Part shown: in pieces, positions 1 to 8,282 of the stretch | Position numbering within the stretch: position 1 is the first letter of the stretch | How the letters are laid out: each line of letters starts with the position of its first letter | Assembly: GCA_022510385.1 (NCBI GenBank) | Contig: JAFLTQ010000006.1 | Span: 62,001-126,000, forward strand | Reading direction: 5' to 3' | Length of the DNA stretch: 64,000 nucleotides | From: Muribaculaceae bacterium | GTDB lineage: Bacteria; Bacteroidota; Bacteroidia; Bacteroidales; Muribaculaceae | Translations under genes and position numbers: made by a program | Notes under the pieces: model-generated | What the model saw: the letters and a program-made list of their open reading frames with translations, nothing else | Database searches by the model: none | What the model was told of the DNA's origin: nothing

Positions 1-566
1 ATGAGATAGAAAAGGCAAATCCGGATGTTTTCAATATCCTTTTGCAAGTGCTCGACGATGGAAGGCTCACCGACAATAAGGGTAGATTCATTAACTTCAA
101 GAACACTATCATTATAATGACCTCAAATGAGGGTTCCAACATCATCCGTGAAAACTTTGCAAATATGAAGGAAGGTGAACGCGAAGATGTGATTTATAAG
201 ACGAAACAGGATGTGATGGATCTTCTCAAGATGAAGATACGTCCGGAATTCCTCAATCGTATAGATGAGATAGTGATGTTTACTCCTCTTAATAAGAAAG
301 AGATTCAGGAAATCGTGGATTTGCAGGTTAAGGGAGTTCAGAAGATGCTTGCATCAAACGGAGTCACATTGGAGGTTACTCCTCAGGCTTTGGAACTTTT
401 GGCTGAAGATGGATATGATCCTGAATTTGGAGCACGTCCTGTGAAGAGAACAATCCAAAGAATGGTGCTTAATCAGCTTTCAAAAGATATTCTTTCTCAG
501 AAAGTGAATAGGGATCATCCTATCAAGATCGATAGGGAAGGAGACGAGCTGGTGTTTAGGAATTGA
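1..566 (+). CDS. clpB: ClpB-type AAA+ disaggregase, C-terminal part (5' truncated by window)
   Basis: This is the last ~188 residues of a Hsp100 ATPase, an ATP-driven cytoplasmic chaperone that pulls aggregated proteins apart with DnaK. The reading frame is open from base 3, so the listed TTG at 42 is not the start. EIEKANPDVFNILLQVLDDG is the end of the second AAA+ Walker B/sensor region, followed by sensor-1 TSNEGS, RPEFLNRIDE and the sensor-2 motif YDPEFGARPVKR. The short C-terminus after GARPVKR, with no extra domain, fits ClpB better than ClpA or ClpX; a ClpC-like protein is the alternative. The stop codon lies inside the first heptamer of a GAGTTKT repeat tract. Confidence 0.85.
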   Translation, partial: EIEKANPDVFNILLQVLDDGRLTDNKGRFINFKNTIIIMTSNEGSNIIRENFANMKEGEREDVIYKTKQDVMDLLKMKIRPEFLNRIDEIVMFTPLNKKEIQEIVDLQVKGVQKMLASNGVTLEVTPQALELLAEDGYDPEFGARPVKRTIQRMVLNQLSKDILSQKVNRDHPIKIDREGDELVFRN

Positions 567-660
567 GTTGTGAGTTGTGAGTTTTGAGTTTTTAGAATTC
601 ATAATTCATAATTCCTAATTCATAATTCATAATTAAGAATTAAGCATTAAGCATTAATAA
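564..660. repeat. GAGTTKT heptamers followed by AATTCATAATTC repeats
   Basis: The tract opens with tandem heptamers that include the clpB stop codon. It then runs into short AT-rich direct repeats of AATTCATAATTC and AAGCATTAAGCATTAA. No ORF or regulatory motif is seen in it. Confidence 0.8.
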
Positions 661-681
661 AATATTAAGGACTTGAATATA

Positions 682-720
682 AAAAATGTCGGGATGTAAA
701 AGCTCGGCATTTTTATTTTT
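682..720 (+). terminator. Intrinsic terminator between clpB and pyrF
   Basis: AAAAATGTCGGG pairs with CTCGGCATTTTT, with two G-U pairs, across a short loop, and a T-rich run follows. It separates clpB from the pyrF promoter just downstream. Confidence 0.6.
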
Positions 721-722
721 GT

Positions 723-730
723 TATCTTTG
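723..730 (+). promoter_or_regulatory. Bacteroidetes -7 element (TATCTTTG) for pyrF operon
   Basis: TATCTTTG matches the TAnnTTTG consensus of the Bacteroidetes primary sigma factor. It lies about 60 nt before the pyrF start and just after the clpB terminator. No clear -33 TTTG is present. Confidence 0.6.
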
Positions 731-791
731 CAATAGTAATGTCGAACACCCGATAGGTTGACATATCGGTGAAAAAGTCAAAAAGCAAAAT

Positions 792-1532
792 ATGAAAAGA
801 GACGTTATCATAGCCTGTGATTTTGGATCTGCGGAGGAATGTCTGAACTTTTTGGATAAGTTCTCTCATTTGGAGAGGAAACCCTTCCTGAAAATAGGGA
901 TGGAACTCTTTTATTCTGCAGGGCCTGAGATAGTGAAAAAACTGAAAGAGAAAGGGTTCAAGATATTTCTCGACTTGAAGTTGCACGACATACCCAATAC
1001 CGTCAAGAAGGCGATGAAAGTGCTTTCGAATCTGGATGTAGATATGGTGAATGTTCATGCAGCGGGCACCAAAGAGATGATGAGTGCAGCCTTAGAGGGT
1101 TTGACAAGGGCAGATGGCACAAGACCCCTTTTGATTGCAGTGACTCAACTGACGTCAACATCTCAGCAGGCCATGACCGAACAGCTTCTTATAGATAATC
1201 CGATAGATGCGACAATTGCTCATTATGCACATAATGCTATGGAAGCGGGTCTTGACGGAGTGGTTTGTTCTCCATTGGAGGTGGGGAAGGTCAAAGAGAG
1301 TTGTGGTCCGGATTTCATTACCGTGACCCCGGGAATACGATTTGCCGACTCTGCAAAGGATGATCAAGTCAGGATCACTACTCCTGCGCTGGCCCGGGAA
1401 TTGGGGTCTGATTTCATTGTAGTGGGCCGACCAATTACAGCGGCCGTCGATCCGGTTGCCGCATATCAAAGATGCGTTGAAGAATTTCTGACGGAAGAAG
1501 AGTTTATATATAATCCCTCTAATTTTATCTGA
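792..1532 (+). CDS. pyrF: Orotidine-5'-phosphate decarboxylase
   Basis: PyrF decarboxylates OMP to UMP, the last step of de novo pyrimidine synthesis, in the cytoplasm. The 246-aa length is normal for the short bacterial family. The N-terminal substrate strand is [11 protein letters not shown], and the catalytic Lys/Asp segment [13 protein letters not shown] is intact at about residue 60. The phosphate-binding end is TPGIRF plus IVVGRPI. It is the first gene of a pyrF-pyrE-pyrB operon; only one base separates its stop from the pyrE start. The ATG at 792 is preceded by an A-rich leader rather than a strong Shine-Dalgarno, as is usual in this phylum. Confidence 0.96.
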   Translation: MKRDVIIACDFGSAEECLNFLDKFSHLERKPFLKIGMELFYSAGPEIVKKLKEKGFKIFLDLKLHDIPNTVKKAMKVLSNLDVDMVNVHAAGTKEMMSAALEGLTRADGTRPLLIAVTQLTSTSQQAMTEQLLIDNPIDATIAHYAHNAMEAGLDGVVCSPLEVGKVKESCGPDFITVTPGIRFADSAKDDQVRITTPALARELGSDFIVVGRPITAAVDPVAAYQRCVEEFLTEEEFIYNPSNFI

Positions 1533-1533
1533 C

Positions 1534-2169
1534 ATGAACGAGATAGCTATAGCAAAAGAATTGCTTCGTATTAAAGCAGTGTTTCTGCGGCCGAATGACC
1601 CCTTTACATGGGCCAGCGGAATAAAGAGTCCGATATATTGCGACAATCGTTTAATATTGTCAGACCCTCAGGCAAGAAAACTTGTGGAGGAAAGCATAGC
1701 AGCTATCGTCAGAGAGAAATATCCGGAAGCTGACTCACTTATGGGGACAAGCACGGCAGGAATTGCCCATGCTGCCATAGCAGCATGGATACTCGACAAA
1801 CCGATGGGTTACGTCAGGAGCGGCAATAAAGACCATGGGAGAGAGAACCGTATCGAGGGACGCCTTAATAAGGGGGATAAAGTGGTGGTGATAGAAGACC
1901 TTATTTCTACGGCAGGCAGCTGTATAGAGGTGGTGGATGCTCTCAGAGAGGCTGAGGCAGATGTGCTCGGTGTTGTCAGTATTTTCACCTACGGAATGGA
2001 GAAAGGGAAACAAAGGCTTGCAGAAGCCAAAGTCACAAACACTTCCCTGACTAATTTCGACACTCTATGCAAGGTAGCGGTTGAGGAAGGGTATATCTCC
2101 GAAGGCGATGAAAAGAAACTCAAAAAATTTATGTCAAACCCGTCTGACCCGTCATGGCAAAACATTTGA
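1534..2169 (+). CDS. pyrE: Orotate phosphoribosyltransferase
   Basis: PyrE transfers phosphoribose from PRPP to orotate, giving OMP for PyrF. It has 211 residues, as expected. The PRPP-binding motif [13 protein letters not shown] is at about residues 115-127, and the mobile catalytic loop region [18 protein letters not shown] lies before it. Its 3' end overlaps the pyrB start by 16 bases, suggesting translational coupling. Confidence 0.96.
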   Translation: MNEIAIAKELLRIKAVFLRPNDPFTWASGIKSPIYCDNRLILSDPQARKLVEESIAAIVREKYPEADSLMGTSTAGIAHAAIAAWILDKPMGYVRSGNKDHGRENRIEGRLNKGDKVVVIEDLISTAGSCIEVVDALREAEADVLGVVSIFTYGMEKGKQRLAEAKVTNTSLTNFDTLCKVAVEEGYISEGDEKKLKKFMSNPSDPSWQNI

Positions 2170-3248
2170 TAGATCCAACCGACCTCACTAAAGAGGAGTT
2201 GGAAGAAGTTCTGACTCTCGGACAAACAATTATAGACAACCGGGAGAAATATTCTGAAGTATGCAAGGGAAAGAAACTTGCCACGCTTTTTTATGAGCCA
2301 TCGACGCGGACTCGTCTGAGTTTCACTTCAGCAATGATGGAGCTGGGTGGCAATGTGTTGGGCTTTTCAGATGCTAAAAATTCCTCTGTGAGTAAGGGGG
2401 AAACATGTGCTGACACCACAAAAGTGATCAACTGTTTTGCCGACATCATAGCAATGCGTCATTTTGAGGAGGGTGCTGCCACCGTGGCGGCTCTGAATTC
2501 CAAAGTGCCGGTGATAAATGCCGGCGACGGAAGCCATAGCCATCCCACCCAGACCTTGACCGACTTGTTGACGATCAAGAGGGAAAAAGGCCATATCGAC
2601 AATATAACAATCGGATTCTGCGGTGACCTTAAATTCGGGAGGACAGTCCATTCATTAATAAAGGCGCTTTCAAGATATAAGGGTATAAAAGTGGTGCTTA
2701 TAGCTCCCGAACAGCTTCGGCTTCCCGATTATATGAAACAGGAAGTGTGTGAGATGAATGGAGTCCCATATGTAGAGGTTGATTCAATAGAGCCGGTGAT
2801 TGGTGATCTTGATGTTCTTTACATGACTCGCGTTCAGAAGGAACGTTTCCTCGATGAAGATGAATATGACAGAGTGAAGGATTTCTTTGTGTTGGATGCC
2901 GAGAAATTGAAGAATGCCAAGCCGGATATGTGTATCCTTCATCCGTTGCCGAGAGTCAACGAGATCAGCACGGATGTTGATGCCGATCCTCGTGCAGCCT
3001 ATTTCCGTCAGGTGGAGAATGGCAAGTTTGTGAGGATGGCATTGATATGCAAACTTTTGGAATGGTCGAAAGATCCCTCCAAGAATTCACAATTGATTCC
3101 CGATGATGCAGTCAAAGGAAAGTATGTTTGTAGAAACCGCAGATGTATTTCAAATATGGAGCCCGGCGTAGAGAGCATTTTCAGACCTGCGTTGGATAAA
3201 CCGGGAGAGATGCGCTGTCTCTATTGTGAATCAAAACCGAAGGAATAG
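2154..3248 (+). CDS. pyrB: Aspartate carbamoyltransferase with fused PyrI-type zinc domain
   Basis: This enzyme joins carbamoyl phosphate and aspartate, the first committed pyrimidine step. The catalytic chain carries the carbamoyl-phosphate motif STRTRLSF at about residue 50, the substrate motif [10 protein letters not shown] and HPLPRVNEI. The family normally has about 305-310 residues; this protein has 364. The extra tail holds Cys at 326, 331, 355 and 358 in the pattern C-x4-C-x23-C-x2-C, with CISNMEP and CLYCE segments. That is the spacing and local sequence of the zinc domain of the regulatory chain PyrI (E. coli Cys109/114/138/141), but without the nucleotide-binding domain of PyrI. 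No pyrI is seen in the window. The catalytic assignment is firm; the function of the tail is inferred. Confidence 0.95.
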   Translation: MAKHLIDPTDLTKEELEEVLTLGQTIIDNREKYSEVCKGKKLATLFYEPSTRTRLSFTSAMMELGGNVLGFSDAKNSSVSKGETCADTTKVINCFADIIAMRHFEEGAATVAALNSKVPVINAGDGSHSHPTQTLTDLLTIKREKGHIDNITIGFCGDLKFGRTVHSLIKALSRYKGIKVVLIAPEQLRLPDYMKQEVCEMNGVPYVEVDSIEPVIGDLDVLYMTRVQKERFLDEDEYDRVKDFFVLDAEKLKNAKPDMCILHPLPRVNEISTDVDADPRAAYFRQVENGKFVRMALICKLLEWSKDPSKNSQLIPDDAVKGKYVCRNRRCISNMEPGVESIFRPALDKPGEMRCLYCESKPKE

Positions 3249-3379
3249 CCCCTAAAAACTTACAACTCACATATTTCTCATTTGCGCGGCGGACGCGACA
3301 GGTCGCGTCCCTACTTGAACAGAAATTTCTCAACTCTCAACTCTCAACTTACAACTTAAAACTCCCAACTACACCCCCC
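3249..3379. repeat. Intergenic repeat cluster (GCGCGGCGGACGCGACAGG element plus heptamers)
   Basis: The gap holds heptamers in reverse orientation (ACTCAAC/ACTTACA type). It also contains the 31-bp element starting GCGCGGCGGACGCGACAGG at 3284-3314, which recurs at 8340-8370 and, inverted, at 44147-44177. GACGCGACAGGTCGCGTC is an inverted repeat within it. Confidence 0.8.
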
Positions 3380-3580
3380 ATGGAAGAACTCACATATACG
3401 AAGGCAATACAGGAACTTGAGGCGATAGTGGCCAAGATGCAAAGCGACAATTGCGATATCGATGCGTTGACCGGCCTGACAAAAAGGGCTGCTGAATTGA
3501 TAAAATTCTGTCGTGAAAAGCTCTTCACTACGGATGAGGAGGTAAAGAAATGTATTGAAAGCCTTACTGACCTGACGTAA
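3380..3580 (+). CDS. xseB: Exodeoxyribonuclease VII small subunit
   Basis: A 66-aa helical protein of the XseB family, which assembles on XseA to form the single-strand-specific exonuclease VII. The N-terminal TYTKAIQELEAIVAKMQS is the typical family opening, and the length is normal. xseA commonly lies directly upstream, but here a repeat cluster and pyrB occupy that place, so the large subunit must lie elsewhere. The ATG follows a run of Cs with no clear ribosome-binding site. Confidence 0.88.
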   Translation: MEELTYTKAIQELEAIVAKMQSDNCDIDALTGLTKRAAELIKFCREKLFTTDEEVKKCIESLTDLT

Positions 3581-3604
3581 TTCCCCTTCCTTTAGATAGA
3601 CTCT

Positions 3605-6088
3605 TTATTCCCGATAATAGATTCTTTTGACACGAGGAGAAACTGAGGTCAGGATTTCGTAGGGAATCGTGTCGAGAGTGTCGGCAAGATTCTGCAAACT
3701 TACGTTTTCTCCGAAAATTTCAACGGAATCTCCTTCCCGGCAATCTATTCCGGTGACGTCAATCATCATTGCATCCATACAGATATTACCGATTGTGGGT
3801 GCATACTTTCCGTTTAGAAATACTTTTACAGCTCCATTGCCGAATTTACGGTTCATTCCGTCGGCATAACCAATCGGGACAGTCGCGATTTTTCGTCGGC
3901 CGGTAATCTTTCCTTTGCGGCTATACCCCACAGCATCATCTTGATCGCCATCAATCTCCCGGATGCATATTATGATGCTCCGCAAAGTGGAAACCACCGA
4001 CAAGGGCTTTTCGATGGAGGGTGGCAAGGTATTGGCACCATAAAGACCTATTCCTAACCTTACCATATCGTAATGGTATTGAGGGAATCTTAAAATACCG
4101 GCAGAATTAAGAATATGGCGTTTGATCGGGTAGCCCAACGATTTTATGATTTTATTCGACATATCCTCAAAACGTTGCAACTGTCGGAGGGTGAAGTCAT
4201 CCATATCAAGGCAGTCGGCTGTGGCGAGATGAGAGAATATGGAGGCTACTTTTATATTGGTTGAAGTTTTTAGCAACTCTAAGAGTTCATCTAATTCAGA
4301 GCCGAGAAAACCCATGCGGTGCATACCGGTGTCGAGTTTTATATGTATCGGATATTCACCGAGGTCTATCCTTTGAGCTTCACGGATGAACGTGAGGAGC
4401 ATTTGAAGAGAATAGATCACAGGTTGCAGCCTGTAGTTGAAAAGCGACTGATAATTGGCGGCTTTGGGATTCATTATCATTATCGGCATGGTGATGCCGT
4501 TTTTTCTAAGATCAATTCCTTCATCCAAGGCAGCCACTGCAAGATAAGCGGCCCCCGCATCCTGAAGAGTCTTGGCAATTTCATAACTTCCGGCCCCATA
4601 TCCTGAAGCTTTCACCATAGCTATTATTCCGGTTTCAGCAGGAATCCGGCTTCGGAAATAATTATAGTTACGGAGCAACGCGTCGAGATTCACTTCCAGC
4701 ACAGTTTCATGCTTCTTTGCCTCCAAAAGTTGGAAAATCTTATGGAAATGGAATTCCGGACTCCCCTTCAACAGGATAATTTCATTATTGAAATCAGAAG
4801 CAGAAATATTTTTAAGAAATTCAGAAGTATTGTCGTAAAATTGAGATCCGGTAGGAAATTTGTTGGCATAGGGTTTAAAGCCGTTTCCTATTCCAATGAA
4901 CCTGTTGATTTTTGATTCCTTAATGAGATTTGCCACTTCATTATAAGTCGCGTCAAGAGTGTTGCCCTCATGATGTAGCTCGCTAAGAATCAAAGTTTCA
5001 TTTTGCCAGGGCATTTTTCGGCGTTCTATGAAATTGAGAGCCGGAAGGAGCGAAGATATGTCGCTTGTGTAGGCATCCAGAATCACAGAGCATCCGTTCA
5101 ACCCTTCGGAAACATTCATTCGGGTGTTGATTCTTTGAAGAGTTTCGAATCGTTTTATTATTTCCTCCGGAGATATGTTTTCGGAGAGCATGAAACTAAT
5201 AGCAAGAGCAATGTTCTCAATGTCATAATCATTCTCTATGACTGAGTTTATTTCATAAAATTGATTCTTCCATTTAAATTGAATCCCCTCTTCAGTCCTA
5301 TTAACAAAAACGTCGGATGAAACATCTTTTTGTGACCATGAAATTCTTTCAATAGATTCAGGGAGATTCGAGATAGCCGAGACGATTAACTCGTCATCAA
5401 GGGAATAGATTACCTTTTTTGTATTTTCCCCTGAAGCTAATAGACTTTTTTCAAAGGCTTTCTCCTGTAGCGAGGAGAAACCTTGCTGATGAGCATCGCC
5501 GATTTTTGTAAAAATAACAGTGGCGGGTCTGATTGTTTCAGAGAGATGACTCATTTCTCCTTTTCTGGAGATGCCTGCTTCTATGATCGCAAGGTCGGAG
5601 TCGGGAGATATCTGCCAAAGAGAGAGGGGCACGCCGATTTTTGAATTATAACTTCTCGGGGAACGAGAAATTTTCTTCAAAGGCTCCATGAGTTGGAAGA
5701 GAGTCTCCTTTAGAGTAGTCTTTCCCCTGCTTCCGGTGATGGCAATAATTTCCTTTGACCTGTGACGGTTCAGACCTCCTATAAACGCTATTGCCTCAAT
5801 CGAAGAGGGGAGAACCAATAGATTTGAATCCTTGAGTCCGGAGAAGTCTTGAGGAATATATTCACAGACAAAATTTCTCACCCCTCTTTCATACATCTGT
5901 TGCATGAATTTATGGCCATCGTTTCCGCCCTCATTCCTGATTGCAAAAAAGAGAGTTGTGGCAGGATTAAAATGATTGCGTGAATCTGTGACAAGATCAG
6001 TGATTACCGATCCGGGCACATTGATGACAGGATTAAACCGGGGGCCTAATCGGGAGGTCAATTCATTTATAATATTCTCTATTTTCAT
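3605..6088 (-). CDS. murF-alr: Bifunctional UDP-MurNAc-tripeptide:D-Ala-D-Ala ligase / alanine racemase
   Basis: An 827-aa fusion of two peptidoglycan enzymes. Residues 1 to about 455 are a Mur ligase: substrate-binding N-domain, P-loop ITGSRGKTTLKE at about 118, and central ATPase motifs such as EAGISRKGEM. Residues 460-827 are a PLP-dependent alanine racemase: strand VLEVNLDALLRNYNYF, PLP lysine in MVKASGYGAG, the second active-site region around AVGYSRKG, and GYADG. The racemase supplies D-Ala for the D-Ala-D-Ala that the ligase domain attaches. The fusion is a known arrangement in Bacteroidetes. The P-loop and catalytic lysine are intact, so both halves look active. It ends 25 bp from the convergent xseB. 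Confidence 0.95.
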   Translation of the reverse strand: MKIENIINELTSRLGPRFNPVINVPGSVITDLVTDSRNHFNPATTLFFAIRNEGGNDGHKFMQQMYERGVRNFVCEYIPQDFSGLKDSNLLVLPSSIEAIAFIGGLNRHRSKEIIAITGSRGKTTLKETLFQLMEPLKKISRSPRSYNSKIGVPLSLWQISPDSDLAIIEAGISRKGEMSHLSETIRPATVIFTKIGDAHQQGFSSLQEKAFEKSLLASGENTKKVIYSLDDELIVSAISNLPESIERISWSQKDVSSDVFVNRTEEGIQFKWKNQFYEINSVIENDYDIENIALAISFMLSENISPEEIIKRFETLQRINTRMNVSEGLNGCSVILDAYTSDISSLLPALNFIERRKMPWQNETLILSELHHEGNTLDATYNEVANLIKESKINRFIGIGNGFKPYANKFPTGSQFYDNTSEFLKNISASDFNNEIILLKGSPEFHFHKIFQLLEAKKHETVLEVNLDALLRNYNYFRSRIPAETGIIAMVKASGYGAGSYEIAKTLQDAGAAYLAVAALDEGIDLRKNGITMPIMIMNPKAANYQSLFNYRLQPVIYSLQMLLTFIREAQRIDLGEYPIHIKLDTGMHRMGFLGSELDELLELLKTSTNIKVASIFSHLATADCLDMDDFTLRQLQRFEDMSNKIIKSLGYPIKRHILNSAGILRFPQYHYDMVRLGIGLYGANTLPPSIEKPLSVVSTLRSIIICIREIDGDQDDAVGYSRKGKITGRRKIATVPIGYADGMNRKFGNGAVKVFLNGKYAPTIGNICMDAMMIDVTGIDCREGDSVEIFGENVSLQNLADTLDTIPYEILTSVSPRVKRIYYRE

Positions 6089-6282
6089 AAAATAACCTCA
6101 CAGAGAGATTCACCCTTGTAGAAGGATTTATGCTCAAAATTACAAAAAATCTCTGAGAGAGGTGATAGAGAAACAGAGGAAAGTCGTATCGTCCGAAGGT
6201 GAGCATCAAAGAGCCCGAAAATCCCTATCCCAGGAATACATCATAAAAGCCGGGAAAGGGATCAGCTTTTTTGATCGCGAAA

Positions 6283-7839
6283 TCAAACGAGCTTCAGAGT
6301 CACGATCGAAGCCGCCGGCATCTCGATTTCAAGATGACCGTTTTTAATCTTGGCATCTTTGAAAATTTCTGTCTTAACTTTTTCAGGCGAGTCGAAATCA
6401 TTATAATCAGAAATCTTTTCACCTTTCAGAATCTCTCCGCTTTCGATCTTTCCTACCTTCAGACTTTCAAGCGGAACACTCACCTTAGCTTTATCATCCA
6501 AGGAAGTATTCACCACCGACAAAGTCACCGTGCCATCTTTCTCAGTAGCAGTGGCATTCACCATCGGAACTTTCCTTTCGAAATCTTTTCTTTCAGATTT
6601 CACAGGAGTATAGGGAGTATTTATCTCAAGCGGAATAAATGTACCGCCTTGATGGGGCACATACATTTTAAAGACATAATAAGTGGGAGTGACCACCATC
6701 TTGTCGCCCTGAGTCAGCACCATTGATTGGAGCACATTGGCTATCTGCGCGATATTGGCCATCTTCAGGCGGTCGGAATATTTATGGAAAGCATTAAGAG
6801 TCAAGGCTGCCACCATGGCATCTCTCATAGTGTTCTGCTGATATAGATGCCCCGGATTCGTGCCCGGTTCTACGTTCCACCATGTGCCCCATTCGTCGAG
6901 TATCATTGCCACCCTCTTGTTGGGGTCATGCTTGTCCATTACTTCCGCATGTCTGTTTATGACACTGTCTATTTCCAATGCTTTGCCAAGAGTGTAGTAA
7001 TAAAGCTCGGGAGTGAAGTCTGTGGCCGCACCCTTATCGTTCCAGTTCCACACTGTATAATAATGGAGAGAGAGGCCTTTCATTTGGTTCTTGGCATTTT
7101 TCATCAGCACGTCGGTCCAATTGTAGTCATAATCGCTTGCTCCGGAGGCTATTTTATAAAGCTTGTTGCCGTCGAAATCATGAGCAAAAGTCTGGTATCT
7201 CCTATAGACATTGGAATATTCTTCCGGAGTGAAATTGCCACCGCATCCCCAGCTTTCGTTACCTATCCCTATATATTTCAATTTCCAGGGTTCTTCGCGA
7301 CCGTTTTCCTTTCTCAACTTGGCTTGGGGCCCATCTTTGGCAGTGATATATTCAATCCATTCCATCATCTCCTTCACTGTGCCGGAACCCACGTTGACAC
7401 TCAGATAAGGTTCGATACCCAAAAGCTCGCAGAAATTGAAAAATTCATGCGTACCGAATGAATTGTCTTCCACTGTGCCTCCCCAATTGCTGTTCACCAT
7501 AGTGGGACGCTGATTTTTGGGTCCGATGCCATCTTTCCAGTGATATTCATCGGCGAAGCACCCGCCGGGCCATCTCAACACCGGTATCTCCAGAGCCTTG
7601 AAAGCCTCAATCACATCATTGCGGTAACCGTTGGTATTAGGGATATCGGAATCCTCATCCACCCAGATGCCTCCATATATGCAGCGGCCAAGATGCTCGG
7701 CAAATTGTCCGTAGATTTCCGGAGCCACTACACTTTTTTCCTGACTGACCACAGGAGTTATATCAACATCAATTGTTTTGGCATTTATCGGAAAAATAAT
7801 GCTCAAACCACAGATTAAGGATAGATAAGATGTTTTCAT
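6283..7839 (-). CDS. Secreted alpha-L-arabinofuranosidase, GH51
   Basis: A 518-aa glycoside hydrolase that releases arabinose from arabinan or arabinoxylan side chains. A signal peptide (LSLICGLSIIFPINA) points to export. The GH51 fold begins at EIYGQFAEHLGRCIYGGIWV. The acid/base Glu sits in GIGNESWGCGGN at about residue 195, and the nucleophile Glu in MILDEWGTWW at about 317. The C-terminal ~120 residues form the usual beta-sandwich. It stands alone, with no SusCD pair or sugar regulator in the window. It starts 16 bp after the hipA stub, so it may be read from that promoter. Confidence 0.93.
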   Translation of the reverse strand: MKTSYLSLICGLSIIFPINAKTIDVDITPVVSQEKSVVAPEIYGQFAEHLGRCIYGGIWVDEDSDIPNTNGYRNDVIEAFKALEIPVLRWPGGCFADEYHWKDGIGPKNQRPTMVNSNWGGTVEDNSFGTHEFFNFCELLGIEPYLSVNVGSGTVKEMMEWIEYITAKDGPQAKLRKENGREEPWKLKYIGIGNESWGCGGNFTPEEYSNVYRRYQTFAHDFDGNKLYKIASGASDYDYNWTDVLMKNAKNQMKGLSLHYYTVWNWNDKGAATDFTPELYYYTLGKALEIDSVINRHAEVMDKHDPNKRVAMILDEWGTWWNVEPGTNPGHLYQQNTMRDAMVAALTLNAFHKYSDRLKMANIAQIANVLQSMVLTQGDKMVVTPTYYVFKMYVPHQGGTFIPLEINTPYTPVKSERKDFERKVPMVNATATEKDGTVTLSVVNTSLDDKAKVSVPLESLKVGKIESGEILKGEKISDYNDFDSPEKVKTEIFKDAKIKNGHLEIEMPAASIVTLKLV

Positions 7840-7855
7840 ATTGGTTTTGGAAATT

Positions 7856-8005
7856 TTATGGTTTTACTGGAAGAGTAAGGCTTACAGGTTGAGGATCGCT
7901 TGTTAAAAGATAATCCTTATCATATTCAAATTCATAATGATTCTTATCTTTTTCAGTCAGCACTCCGGCTTTTATCCCATGCAAAAAGACTTCACAAGCT
8001 CTCAT
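7856..8005 (-). pseudogene. HipA N-terminal stub (HipS-like remnant)
   Basis: A 49-codon ORF too short for the supplied track. It reads MRACEVFLHGIKAGVLTEKD, then YEFEYDKDYL, then PVSLTLPVKP and stops. This matches the first subdomain of the HipA kinase toxin (or the separate HipS protein), which normally continues past this PxSLSLP segment into the rest of the domain and the kinase. The ORF begins 17 bp after the HipB stop, as a hipBA operon would. Only the beginning remains, so no kinase activity is possible. Whether the stub is translated is unknown. Confidence 0.65.
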
Positions 8006-8022
8006 AAACAACTCTTATTAAA

Positions 8023-8217
8023 CTATTTCAAATCTATTTCCAAACCTAATACTTTACTTATCTGAATGAGGGTCTTAATCTTTGGATTACCTTCTCCTTT
8101 TTCAAGAGAAACTATTGTATTGATATTCACTTCTGCCAAATCCGCCAGTTCCTGTTGAGTTATTTCCAAATTTCTTCTTCTAAGCTTAATGGTTTTTCCG
8201 ATAGTTTCCAAATTCAT
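8023..8217 (-). CDS. HipB-like XRE-family regulator
   Basis: A 64-aa single helix-turn-helix protein: TIKLRRRNLEITQQELADLA forms helices 1-2, and NINTIVSLEKGEGNPKIKTL forms the recognition helix and onwards. Size and sequence resemble Bacteroidetes HipB antitoxins. It sits directly upstream of a truncated HipA stub and downstream of a long inverted repeat that could be its operator. With no toxin left it would act, if at all, as an orphan autorepressor. Confidence 0.75.
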   Translation of the reverse strand: MNLETIGKTIKLRRRNLEITQQELADLAEVNINTIVSLEKGEGNPKIKTLIQISKVLGLEIDLK

Positions 8218-8223
8218 ACTGTA

Positions 8224-8280
8224 GTAGTAATTTTATGTAAAATTAATGATTTATTACATAAAATCCATACAAATTACTAT
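8224..8280. promoter_or_regulatory. Inverted-repeat operator candidate upstream of hipB
   Basis: ATTTTATGTAA (8230-8240) and TTACATAAAAT (8254-8264) are perfect 11-bp inverted arms with a 13-bp spacer. Outer TAGTAAT and ATTACTA halves extend the symmetry. The position immediately 5' of the HipB start codon fits autorepression. Confidence 0.6.
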
Positions 8281-8282
8281 TC

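Noticed and set aside
1155-2225. Minus-strand ORFs opposite pyrF, pyrE and pyrB
   Set aside because: Antisense shadows of genes with complete catalytic motifs.
6271-7818. Plus-strand ORFs up to 204 aa opposite the GH51 gene
   Set aside because: Shadows of a well-supported arabinofuranosidase with intact catalytic motifs.
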